In this document: positions 35,319 to 43,347 of the stretch, piece by piece
How the letters are laid out: each line of letters begins with the position of its first letter
Numbering within the stretch: the first letter of the stretch is position 1
Source of the DNA: Pseudomonas grimontii
Lineage (GTDB): Bacteria; Pseudomonadota; Gammaproteobacteria; Pseudomonadales; Pseudomonadaceae
Direction of reading: 5' to 3'
NCBI RefSeq assembly: GCF_007858185.1
Contig: NZ_VFES01000025.1
Span: 1-64,000, forward strand
Length of the DNA stretch: 64,000 bases
The notes under the pieces: generated by a model
What the model saw: only the letters and a program-made list of their open reading frames with translations
Databases searched by the model: none
Told to the model about the DNA's origin: nothing
Position numbers and translations under genes: made by a program

Positions 35319-37393
35319 AAAGGCGCTCCATCGGGTAGCGGCGCTTCCATCTCCGTGCCGCCAATGAATTCCACACCCGGCAACAACGCCAGGCGCAGGC
35401 CGGCCAGCGCGTGCAACAGGTGCAGGCGGGTATCGTCTTCGTCTTGCAGGCCCTGGCCGTTGAGGGCGCGGCGCGTGCGGTCGAGGGTCATCAGCAGACC
35501 GCTGGGCGCGGGCAAGCGTTCACCCGCCTTGAGGCAGGCCTTGAAGTAACCGCCCACGCCTTCCACCACCTGGTTGAGCAGCACCCGCGGTACGCCGAGG
35601 ATGCGCGGCGAATAGGCCAGCAGGTCGAGCAGGTTGAGCGCCACGCGCAAGTCGCGCAGGGCGCTGCCGGTGTCCTGGTTAATCAACGCCAGGCGCGGCA
35701 GGTGCTGCATCAGGCGGTCGAGCATTTGCACGGCCAGGTAGCGGTGTTCGTTCAGGGTGGCGGGCTCGGTCAGGCCGACGATGTCGCGCCAGCTGAAACG
35801 GGTCAGGCGCTTGGCTGCCAGTTCGGCGCCGAACGGCCGTGCGATCAACGTCCACACAAAGGCGAACAACAGGCCCACGGGCCCGGCCAGGTTGACGTTG
35901 GCGAAGTTGAGGAAGTCCGCGTCGTAGGCGCCCTGGATGCTGATGAACGACGAGGTGTTTACCAGCGTCAGCAGCATGCCCAGGTAAAAACGCGGCTGCA
36001 CGGTCAGCGTGCCGATGCAGATAAACGGCACCGCGAACGCCAGCACCAGCATCGGGAAGTCATGCAGGTTGGGCAGTACCAGGAACAGATAGAGGCTGGC
36101 GAACAGCACCGACATGGCGGTCCAGAAAAAGAACCGATAGATCTGCGGCGCCGGGTCGTCCATCGAGGCGAAAAAGCTGCAGGCCACCGCTGCCAGGATC
36201 ACCGCGCTGCCGCCGTCGGTCCAGCCCAGCAGAATCCACAGCACCGAAGCGACAATGATCGCGGTGACGGTGGAAAACGCCGAGTAGAACATCAGGCCAC
36301 GGTCAAGGAACGGCGTGAGCCGGCCCAGGCGCCAGTGGCGGTAAACGGCGCGCCAGGAGTCCTGGCTCTCGCACTGGATGGCGGCTTGCAGGCTGCGACA
36401 GTCTTGCCACAGGTCGATCCACTCACCAAGGCGGTAGAGGGCGTTGGAGAACAGCAGCGTGTGGCGGTCGTCCAGCGCTTCGCCGTGGGGTTGCAGGGCG
36501 TCGACCTGGTCACGCAGGGCGCGCCAAAGTTCCAGCGGTGCGCTTTCCGTGGTGTTTTCCAGCCACTGCCGGCTGGCTTCCAGCAGCGGCGTGAGCGGGT
36601 CGAGAAACTGCGGCGCGCGGTGCTCGATGGCGTACAGCGCATCGTCGAGGGCATCGATCACCGGCAACAGATGGATCATGCGCCCGCGCAGTTCCTTGGT
36701 GTTGCGCACCGTCTGCGGCCGCGCGCCTTCGTGGGGCAACTGGCCAATCATCAACTCAAGGGTATTGAAGGTGGCAACCATGCCGCCGCGCAGGGTGCTG
36801 ACTTCTTCCGGCTGCACATTGCGCGAAAGAAAGCGCTGGCTATAGACCTGAGCGTCGCTGAACCACTTGGCCACCGAACCATCGAACACCGGCATCAGCC
36901 GCCGTGGCCAGAACATGGCGCCCACCACCGCTGCGACCGCGATACCGAGGAAGATTTCTTCGGTACGCGCCTCGGCGACATCCCATACCGCCAACGGGTT
37001 ATCCACCACCGGCAGGGCGATCAGCGGCAAGGTGTAGCCGGCGAGCATCAAGGCATAGTTGTTGGCGGTGCGCAGGTGCATCGAGAGGAACAGCAAGGTG
37101 CCCGTCCACAATGCGATCACCACCACCAGGATGTACGGCGACTGCACGAACATCGGCACAAAAAACACCGCCGCCGCCGCCCCCATCAAGGTGCCGATGG
37201 CGCGGTACAACGCCTTGGAACTGGTAGGGCCGACAAACGGGCTGGAGACGATATACACCGTGGCCATCGCCCAGTAGGGACGCGGCATTTGCATGAGCAT
37301 GGCGATGTACAGCGCGATCATGGACGCGGCGAATGTACGAACCCCATAGAACCAGTCACGGGCGGGCGGAAAGCCGGTAAAAAATCCGCTCAA
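35315..37393 (-). CDS. FUSC-family inner-membrane exporter (AaeB-like)
   Basis: The 692-residue protein has two blocks of six membrane helices separated by a large cytoplasmic region, as in FUSC/AaeB transporters. The first helix block contains MPRPYWAMATVYIVSSPFVGPTSSKALYRAIGTLMG, which is typical (shown here by position near residues 35-70). The start at 37393 is a TTG that overlaps the MarR stop as TTGA, with GAGG about ten bases upstream; no good ATG lies nearby. It expels hydroxylated aromatic acids or antimicrobial aromatics in related systems. Confidence 0.92.
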   Translation of the reverse strand: MSGFFTGFPPARDWFYGVRTFAASMIALYIAMLMQMPRPYWAMATVYIVSSPFVGPTSSKALYRAIGTLMGAAAAVFFVPMFVQSPYILVVVIALWTGTLLFLSMHLRTANNYALMLAGYTLPLIALPVVDNPLAVWDVAEARTEEIFLGIAVAAVVGAMFWPRRLMPVFDGSVAKWFSDAQVYSQRFLSRNVQPEEVSTLRGGMVATFNTLELMIGQLPHEGARPQTVRNTKELRGRMIHLLPVIDALDDALYAIEHRAPQFLDPLTPLLEASRQWLENTTESAPLELWRALRDQVDALQPHGEALDDRHTLLFSNALYRLGEWIDLWQDCRSLQAAIQCESQDSWRAVYRHWRLGRLTPFLDRGLMFYSAFSTVTAIIVASVLWILLGWTDGGSAVILAAVACSFFASMDDPAPQIYRFFFWTAMSVLFASLYLFLVLPNLHDFPMLVLAFAVPFICIGTLTVQPRFYLGMLLTLVNTSSFISIQGAYDADFLNFANVNLAGPVGLLFAFVWTLIARPFGAELAAKRLTRFSWRDIVGLTEPATLNEHRYLAVQMLDRLMQHLPRLALINQDTGSALRDLRVALNLLDLLAYSPRILGVPRVLLNQVVEGVGGYFKACLKAGERLPAPSGLLMTLDRTRRALNGQGLQDEDDTRLHLLHALAGLRLALLPGVEFIGGTEMEAPLPDGAPL

Positions 37394-37827
37394 AGCGTCG
37401 CCGCCTCAAAAGCCCGCAGTACACGCAGTGCCGCTTCCATGTCGGCGGTCGCAATGTCCGCCAGCACTTCGCGACGCAGGCGCACCAGTTGCATCTCCAC
37501 CGCCTGCACCAACTCGCGACCTCGCTCGGTCAGGCTCAGGGCCTTGGCGCGGCGGTCGTGGATGTCTTCGGTACGGCACACATAGCCGTCATGGCACAGC
37601 CGGTCGAGCAGGCGCACCAGCGACGGGCTTTCCATCCCGGAGGCCTGGGCGACTTTTACCTGGTGCACCCCGTCGCCCAGGCGGCCGATCATCAACAACG
37701 GCACGGCGCAGGCTTCGGAGATGCCATAGCTCACCAGCGTGCTCTGGCAGATTTTGCGCCAGTTACGGGCGCCCACCACCATGCTGCTGCTGAGGTTCAT
37801 CTGGAGTTGTTCGAGGGATTGAGGCAC
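37390..37827 (-). CDS. MarR-family transcriptional regulator
   Basis: The 145-residue protein has the MarR winged-helix fold: GRLGDGVHQVKVAQASGMESPSLVRLLDRLCHDGYV carries the recognition helix and EDIHDRRAKALSLTERG is the wing. The GTG start at 37827 has no clear ribosome site; an ATG at 37800 (MNLSSS) is a possible alternative. It is the first gene of the efflux operon and sits just downstream of a palindrome, so it probably represses its own operon and is released by a phenolic ligand. Confidence 0.9.
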   Translation of the reverse strand: MPQSLEQLQMNLSSSMVVGARNWRKICQSTLVSYGISEACAVPLLMIGRLGDGVHQVKVAQASGMESPSLVRLLDRLCHDGYVCRTEDIHDRRAKALSLTERGRELVQAVEMQLVRLRREVLADIATADMEAALRVLRAFEAATL

Positions 37828-37843
37828 TGGATAGTTCGCATAA

Positions 37844-37891
37844 AGTTAGTTTGCTAACTATCAATATGATGGACGCATCGAATTGCGTCAA
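37844..37891 (-). promoter_or_regulatory. Promoter and MarR-type operator of the FUSC efflux operon
   Basis: On the minus strand a TTGACG (37886-37891) is separated by 17 bases from CATATT (37863-37868), a passable sigma-70 promoter. Immediately downstream lies the palindrome AGTTAG-TTTG-CTAACT (37844-37859), which would overlap the transcription start. A MarR dimer could block initiation here. From 37892 to 37946 I see nothing else. Confidence 0.55.
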
Positions 37892-37946
37892 GTTTAGAAA
37901 CAATTTAGCGATGGATGGAGCGATCCAGTGACAACACCGCAGGACG

Positions 37947-38040
37947 AATGTGGGAGGGGCTTGCTCCCGATAGCGGAGCGTCAGTGAACAGATTCATTAG
38001 ATGATCCACCGCCATCGGGGGCAAGCCCCCTCCCACCTTT
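37947..38040. repeat. REP pair upstream of the FUSC operon
   Basis: Inverted arms AATGTGGGAGGGGCTTGCTC and GGGGGCAAGCCCCCTCCCAC enclose about 45 bases. Same family as 2272-2361 and 4062-4156. Confidence 0.87.
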
Positions 38041-38055
38041 GGATCGGTGTCGGCT

Positions 38056-38168
38056 TCAGGGTTGCTGTGCGGCCTGGCCATCCAGGCGGCGCTTGTTTTG
38101 GCCCATCACATCGCGCAGGGGGATCCGTGTGGCCGTGACCAAGTGGATGGTTGGGTCTGTGCAACCGG
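38056..38168 (-). pseudogene. C-terminal remnant of an unidentified gene
   Basis: A short frame of about 38 codons on the minus strand reads DPTIHLVTATRIPLRDVMGQ and ends in AAQQP-stop at 38056. It begins right after an in-frame stop with no start codon. The amino-acid composition looks coding, but I cannot identify the parent gene. It sits beside a REP pair where rearrangement is plausible. Confidence 0.3.
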
Positions 38169-38211
38169 CTTATTGAGCGCTCAGTCTCCTAAGCGGCCCT
38201 GCTGGAAAACA

Positions 38212-38628
38212 TCAGCACCTTTTGCTCCACCGCCAGACGCTCCAGATTTTCACTGCCTCGGACGCAACGACTAACGCAACCATTAACACCAAGTTGTAGT
38301 TAGGAAAAAACTGAGCACCTACCAGCAACAGCGAAACAGAAGGCACAATAAAAGCCAATCGCAAGGGTGTTTGAAGGTAAGTAACCCACCTCACCTGTTC
38401 ATGTCCAAGAAAGAACAGCAAGCACGAGATTACGATGGAAACTTGCAGCAGCATGGCAAAGCCGAACATGTATAACTGCACAACACTATGATCACGCAGC
38501 CCCCATAAAGCACTTTCAAGATCGCTCAAATAAGGAATTCTTCCCGCTATTGCGCTGGCCACTGCATACCGAATCAGATAGAGGGCATCCATGGCTCCCC
38601 AAAACCAAAAAACATGCTTGCGCGTCAT
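38212..38628 (-). CDS. Hypothetical four-helix membrane protein
   Basis: The 138-residue product has three or four membrane helices (AMDALYLIRYAVASAIAG; LYMFGFAMLLQVSIVISCLLFF; LRLAFIVPSVSLLLVGAQFF; YNLVLMVALVVASEAVKIW). Its ATG overlaps the stop of the upstream frame (ATGA, 38625-38628). Coupling of a small membrane protein behind a soluble gene recalls toxin-immunity or effector-immunity pairs, but no family is recognised. It is somewhat AT-rich. Confidence 0.6.
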   Translation of the reverse strand: MTRKHVFWFWGAMDALYLIRYAVASAIAGRIPYLSDLESALWGLRDHSVVQLYMFGFAMLLQVSIVISCLLFFLGHEQVRWVTYLQTPLRLAFIVPSVSLLLVGAQFFPNYNLVLMVALVVASEAVKIWSVWRWSKRC

Positions 38629-39292
38629 TTTCCTGCTTCCTTGTACTCATAGGCCACATCCGGTGTTACAGGCTGCCAATGCCATGACTTACCACCCACC
38701 TGCCAGTTGTCATCGCCCTCCAGATAACGTTGTTTTATATGCCGCAGCTCTCCATACCGACGCTCAACTGATCGGTGGGCAAGTTGATCATCTCGACTAT
38801 CAAGCCTTACCCACCGTTGAGTCATAACTCTAGTGGTGTTCGCGAGACCTTTCCCATCCGAGAGAAATACCCTTCCCTCATCAGCTGCTGAAACTAACCG
38901 ATTAGCAGCGAGTATCGCGGTATTTTTAACTCCATCGTAATCGATGCTTACCTTCTCCCATTTGCCAGGCCGACATAAAGTCGGCGTCCCATTAGATGTC
39001 CATATTTAACGCGACATTCGCGACTTAAAGGGAGAAAGGGATAGTCCATCACAAACAACCACTCACCGGCTGCCTGTTTATCCAAAACCCGCCGTTGGTC
39101 TTTTTCAGCGGAGCAGCAAACGGGAGAAAGACCGCACTCACTGAGCAATTCACTCAACCCGGGCAGCGCATATGGGGCACGAAAAAACTCTCGAACTTTT
39201 AATCCTGCAAAATAGGGACTCTCGATCTTTGTGAGTTCATAGCCTTCAATTTCGTTGTGTGGGACCAGGCGTTTCACGTTGTGTCCAGAGCA
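38625..39292 (-). pseudogene. Frameshifted gene of unknown function
   Basis: Two reading frames appear to be halves of one gene. The first runs from about 39292 (GTG at 39277) to near 39000 and encodes KRLVPHNEIEGYELTKIES and later LFVMDYPFLPLSRECRVK. The second opens after a stop near 39013, reads WTSNGTPTLCRPGKWEKVS and continues without interruption to 38625, ending EYKEAGK. The second half has no start codon before 38825. A shift near 39000-39015 would join them into about 220 residues. I cannot identify the family. Confidence 0.5.
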
Positions 39293-39351
39293 GGGAGTTA
39301 GCGCCTGTTAATAGCGACTCCCTCCCACCGGCCACTATCGTCCACTTCCGT

Positions 39352-40845
39352 TTAGTCGATAGGAAATTTCCCAATGTCACGCAGAGCATCCCCCACCTCC
39401 TCCTCAATAAACTCAAACACCTCCTCCGACACGCTGTACTGAAACTGCTTGCGTCGGTGCTTGGAAACCTTGCCCTCGTTATCCAGGCACATCATTACCA
39501 ACTTCGACAAATCGCTGCCGCGCACATCAAAGCGTTGATTCACGGCCTTGATCACGCGGTCGTAGCGGTCCAGAAATTCGGTTTCTTCGCGCAGTTCCAC
39601 TTCCAGCGCGCGGCGGGCCATTTGCAGGGTGAATTCGACGCAGTGAGTGGCGTCCCAGTAGCGGTAGATCGAGGGGTGGCCGATGAAGTCGAAGGCCATT
39701 TGATCGCCGTCCAGCCACGTGACGTTCCAGAATTCACGCGTCGGCTGGGAAAAGGCTTTGAGTGCAGCCAGATAGGCTTGCTCTTCGTGCTTCATCGCGA
39801 CGGACACCGGCAGCAGCAGGCCGTTTTCCAGTGCCCCGTAATGGCAGAGCGTTTGATGGATCAGGAAGCGCGACAATCGCCCGTTGCCGTCCATAAACGG
39901 GTGCAGGAATACGAAGCCGAACGCAGTGACCGCCGCCGCTACCAAGGGGTCGACCTCACGTACAGGCTGATTGGCGAAGGCCATCAGCTCTTCCATCAGT
40001 TCCTGGCAAAGTTCAGGGGCTGGAGGAACATAGCTGACGCCCGCCGCACCGCGCAGGCCGTTGTGCAGATGATTCTGCTCATGGCGAAACGCGACGGCTT
40101 TGTCGAAGGGGTTGGAGACGGTGTTGTTCTGCAGATCTACCAAGTAGTCTTCGGTCAGCAAGCGGCCTTCGTGGGCCTGACGTAATAGATGAACGAAGCG
40201 GCGGGATTTTTCTTCGCTGGGTTGTTCTTTTTCGATGGCGAACGAGTCGCGCGTTTCGTGGAAGTAGGCCCACTGGATGGCACGGTCCATCATTTCGGGT
40301 GGGAGGGTGGCCATGAAGGATTTGGCGCGGCCGAGGATGTCGAGGCTCCGTAAAGCGTCAATTTCCGGCGTCCGCTCTACGGTCGCGCAATAAGCCAAAG
40401 AGCCCAGCCCATTAAAGTCGATGCGCCAGCGGGAATTACGCGTTGACGGTCCCGTCACGTAACGTTGAGGGTCAAACAAGGGAGAAACGCGGCTATTGAT
40501 CGGCTTGCTGTAATTGAGCTGCTGAAGGGTCAGGCCTTCCCATAAGTAACAGACCTTGCGAATAAATACTCCGTTAGGTGCCTTATCCAGCTCGTTCAAT
40601 AACTGGTCTGCGCTGACGGTTTCAAGCGCCTGAGCCAGAATGCCAAGGTTGATACCTTCGTGTTTGAGGGCGAAAAGAATATGGTCGAGCACTGCGCCAG
40701 TGACGGGCGCAACAGCCTGAGGAACCGCGAGGCAATCACCTATGATCGAAATCCGGGTGACTGGCTTGATCATCGCGGCCCGGGTAGGCGCAATGGCTTT
40801 TAACCCGAGGGATTGATGGAGATGGGCATAACCAACAAAAGACAT
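39352..40845 (-). CDS. Fic-domain protein (probable AMP transferase)
   Basis: The 497-residue protein carries the full Fic motif HPFMDGNGRLSR at residues 315-326, so it should transfer AMP or a related nucleotide group to a target hydroxyl. GAGG stands seven bases before the ATG. A helix before the Fic core reads SFAIEKE (residues 201-207), resembling the autoinhibitory (S/T)xxxE(G/N) motif with Lys in place of Gly/Asn. The C-terminal part after residue 400 looks like a helical, possibly winged-helix region. No antitoxin gene lies beside it, so an inbuilt-inhibition (class II) Fic is likely. Confidence 0.9.
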   Translation of the reverse strand: MSFVGYAHLHQSLGLKAIAPTRAAMIKPVTRISIIGDCLAVPQAVAPVTGAVLDHILFALKHEGINLGILAQALETVSADQLLNELDKAPNGVFIRKVCYLWEGLTLQQLNYSKPINSRVSPLFDPQRYVTGPSTRNSRWRIDFNGLGSLAYCATVERTPEIDALRSLDILGRAKSFMATLPPEMMDRAIQWAYFHETRDSFAIEKEQPSEEKSRRFVHLLRQAHEGRLLTEDYLVDLQNNTVSNPFDKAVAFRHEQNHLHNGLRGAAGVSYVPPAPELCQELMEELMAFANQPVREVDPLVAAAVTAFGFVFLHPFMDGNGRLSRFLIHQTLCHYGALENGLLLPVSVAMKHEEQAYLAALKAFSQPTREFWNVTWLDGDQMAFDFIGHPSIYRYWDATHCVEFTLQMARRALEVELREETEFLDRYDRVIKAVNQRFDVRGSDLSKLVMMCLDNEGKVSKHRRKQFQYSVSEEVFEFIEEEVGDALRDIGKFPID

Positions 40846-40942
40846 CGCGCAACCTCAAAAAAAGTTCACTTACGCGATTAAAGCCCAGTTTTTTTCAACT
40901 CTCACCCGATTTTTTCAAGTTTTCGCGATTTCTCTAATTTTT

Positions 40943-41188
40943 TTACACCCCTCGCCCACCCCGCAACATCAGATTTAACTCATCCACCACTTCCGCCCAA
41001 TCCGCATCGTCCAGAATTTCCTCACGCAAAAACGCTCTCTGGCTGTCTGTCCAAAAAAACGCATCTGCCAATTTCAGATCCGGCTTGAGTGGCGAGTGGG
41101 CGGTCACAAACTGATCAATACTGACCGGGTCATCCGGCAGTCCAAGCTGTTTGAACAGTGACGGCAAGCTGTGCACGGGCGATTGCAT
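40943..41188 (-). CDS. DUF2789 family protein
   Basis: The 81-residue acidic protein matches DUF2789: SLPSLFKQLGLPDDPVSID, then DAFFWTDSQRAFLREEI. AGGAG six bases before the ATG overlaps the cysC stop codon, so it is the last gene of the operon that begins with the GT39 gene. Its function is unknown. The 97 bases after it are AT-rich with T-runs and may hold a terminator, but no strong stem is visible. Confidence 0.87.
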   Translation of the reverse strand: MQSPVHSLPSLFKQLGLPDDPVSIDQFVTAHSPLKPDLKLADAFFWTDSQRAFLREEILDDADWAEVVDELNLMLRGGRGV

Positions 41189-41197
41189 GGCGGACTC

Positions 41198-41809
41198 CTA
41201 AGAAGAGGATTTCCCAGAGTCTAGTTCAGGCACCAGCCAGGCCAACAGCCGCTCGACGCTCTGCGGTGCCGACAGCACGCCGGTATCCAGTACCAGCGAC
41301 GCGTGGGGCGGTGGCTCGTAGGGCGAACCAATGCCGGTAAAACCCGGTAGCTCGCCCCGCCGTGCGCGTGCGTAATGGCCCTTGGGGTCGCGCTGCTCAC
41401 AGACGGCCAGCGAGGCACTGCACCACACTTCGCGATAGTCAGCCCCCAGGCGCTCGGCAAAGACCGCGCGCAATTGCACCAGGGGCGCAATCAGCGCCAG
41501 GATCACGATATGCCCGTGGTCCACCAGCAGCGCCGCCAGTTCGCTGGCGCGGCGGATGTTTTCCAGGCGGTCACTGTCGGCAAAGCCCAGGTCTTTGTTG
41601 AGCCCGACGCGCAAGGCATCGCCGTCGAGCACGATGCTCTGGCGGCCTTGTTCGAAGAACGCGGCCTGGAGGCCCTGGGCCAGGGTCGACTTGCCCGAGG
41701 CGGGCAAGCCGGTGAGCAGGATCGCCACACCGCGATGGCCATTGCGCGCCTCGCGTTGACGGCGGGTGATGCTCGCCGTCGGCGCCACCAGGTTATTGGA
41801 CGAGGGCAC
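41198..41809 (-). CDS. cysC: Adenylyl-sulfate kinase (APS kinase)
   Basis: With the GTG at 41809 (overlapping the TolC-like gene by 17 bases) the product has 203 residues, the normal CysC size. It has the Walker A loop GLPASGKST (residues 34-42), DGDALR, the NIRRASELAALLVDHG helix, and CEQRDPKGHYARARRGELPGFTGI, all diagnostic of APS kinase. It phosphorylates APS to PAPS, the universal sulfate donor. It is a stand-alone kinase, not the CysNC fusion of sulfate assimilation, and shares an operon with a sulfotransferase gene, so it probably feeds that enzyme. Confidence 0.92.
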   Translation of the reverse strand: MPSSNNLVAPTASITRRQREARNGHRGVAILLTGLPASGKSTLAQGLQAAFFEQGRQSIVLDGDALRVGLNKDLGFADSDRLENIRRASELAALLVDHGHIVILALIAPLVQLRAVFAERLGADYREVWCSASLAVCEQRDPKGHYARARRGELPGFTGIGSPYEPPPHASLVLDTGVLSAPQSVERLLAWLVPELDSGKSSS

Positions 41810-43307
41810 GCGGCACCGGTGCGGTGATGTTGCCGGCGGCCCAGGCCGATTCACGGCTGGCCAGGGCGGTGGCGATGCTTTGCACGCGGTCGGAGTCCAG
41901 TTGCTCCGGTAGCGGGTCGAGACCGGCGCTGGCGAAGATCTGGCCGTAGGCGTTGCGCAGGTCAGCGTAGGCCAGGTCGCGGCGCAGGTCGGCTTGCAGG
42001 GTGTTGAGCTCGCCCTGGATCAGGTCGAGTTCGCCCAGGCCCGCCGCTTCGTGACGGTTGCGCAGTTGGGTGAGGATTTGCCCGTCGATATTGGCCAGTT
42101 GTTCGTTGGTCTTGAACTGGCGCACGGCGTCCTGGAAGTTGGCGTTGGCCACGTAGACCTGCGCCAATACCGCGATGGACATGGCCTGGCGCCGAGCGGT
42201 AGCGACTTCTTCACCGGCCTTGGCGACGTCGATGGCGGCCGGGGCGGAGATCACGTTGAACAGATTCCAGGTGATCTTGGCGCCGTAGTCGGCCCAGCGG
42301 TTGTCCACCAGGAACGAGTTGCTGTCGTAATGGCCGCCGGCGGAGAACTCCAGGCCGGGCAACAGGCGCAGCATGGCTTTGCGGGTTTCGGCGGCGCTGA
42401 TGCGGGTCTGGTAGTCCTGCTCGCGCAGTTCGGGACGATTGGCCAGGGCTTCCTGTTCCAGGCTCGCCAGGTTGACCTTGAGCTGGGGCACCACGTAATC
42501 GTCCGGCGTGGCCAGTTTCAGGTCGGTGCCCATCGGCAAGTTGATCAAGGTCGCCAGTTCGGTCTTGGCCAGGGACAAGGCGCGGCGCTGTTCCTGCAAC
42601 TGGCGCGTGGCTTCGATCAGCGAGCGCTGGTATCCAAGGGCCTGGATCGGGTCGCCGATGCGCTGTTCGCTCATGTTCTGGCTGTCGGTCTGGGCCTGGT
42701 CGACCCGTACCATCAGGCTGTCGATCTGGGTCAGCAGACGCTCGGCCGCCACCGCTCGCCAATAGGCCGAGCGCACGTCCTGGACGATGGTGTTGATGAC
42801 CTTGCGCCGACGCTCCTGGATGATCAGGCGCTGGTCGCCTTGCTGTTTGGCACTGATGTAGCTGACGCCGAAGTCGAGGACGTTCCACACCATGGTCAAG
42901 TCCGCCACACGGCGGTCGCGGTCCTGGGAGGTCGACGGTTCCAGGGACTGGGTGCCGGTGAGCACGCTCTGGCTGCTGGAGGCGTTGGTGTTGTTGCGCC
43001 CAGCGTAGCCGGCGGACAGCGCCATGCGCGGCAACATGTCAAAGCTGGAGAGGTCCGACTGACGCTTGGCCAAGGCTTCTTCCATCACCTTCAAACGGCC
43101 TTCGAGGTTGTATTTCACGGCGCGGGCCATGGCCTGGTGCAAGGTAAGCGGGCCGCTGAGGGGTTCCTGCCCCGTGTACATACCGTGCAGATCATTGCGG
43201 GCGCGTTGCTCGCTGACACTGCGCTCAATCGGCTCACTGGTGACCGCGCAACCGCTGATCGCCAGCACCAGCACGCTGGCGCCGAACAACTTATGACGTG
43301 TATTCAT
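41793..43307 (-). CDS. TolC-family outer-membrane lipoprotein
   Basis: The 504-residue product has a lipoprotein signal with lipobox ISGC and the TolC two-repeat architecture (AMARAVKYNLEGRLKVMEEALA at the first repeat; ELREQDYQTRISAAETRKAMLRLLPGLEF at the second). It would provide the outer-membrane duct for export. It lies directly after the giant Ig-repeat gene in the same operon, with three adaptor-type proteins encoded nearby, so it is likely the exit channel for that protein. Confidence 0.9.
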   Translation of the reverse strand: MNTRHKLFGASVLVLAISGCAVTSEPIERSVSEQRARNDLHGMYTGQEPLSGPLTLHQAMARAVKYNLEGRLKVMEEALAKRQSDLSSFDMLPRMALSAGYAGRNNTNASSSQSVLTGTQSLEPSTSQDRDRRVADLTMVWNVLDFGVSYISAKQQGDQRLIIQERRRKVINTIVQDVRSAYWRAVAAERLLTQIDSLMVRVDQAQTDSQNMSEQRIGDPIQALGYQRSLIEATRQLQEQRRALSLAKTELATLINLPMGTDLKLATPDDYVVPQLKVNLASLEQEALANRPELREQDYQTRISAAETRKAMLRLLPGLEFSAGGHYDSNSFLVDNRWADYGAKITWNLFNVISAPAAIDVAKAGEEVATARRQAMSIAVLAQVYVANANFQDAVRQFKTNEQLANIDGQILTQLRNRHEAAGLGELDLIQGELNTLQADLRRDLAYADLRNAYGQIFASAGLDPLPEQLDSDRVQSIATALASRESAWAAGNITAPVPRALVQ

Positions 43308-43347
43308 CCTTGTACTGCCCCTGTTCCTGCGTCGAAATTAGTTGTGT

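Noticed and set aside
35411..37585. 724-codon plus-strand frame antisense to the FUSC gene
   Set aside because: The product is His/Gln/Arg-rich with no domain, typical of the complement of a GC-rich membrane-protein gene.
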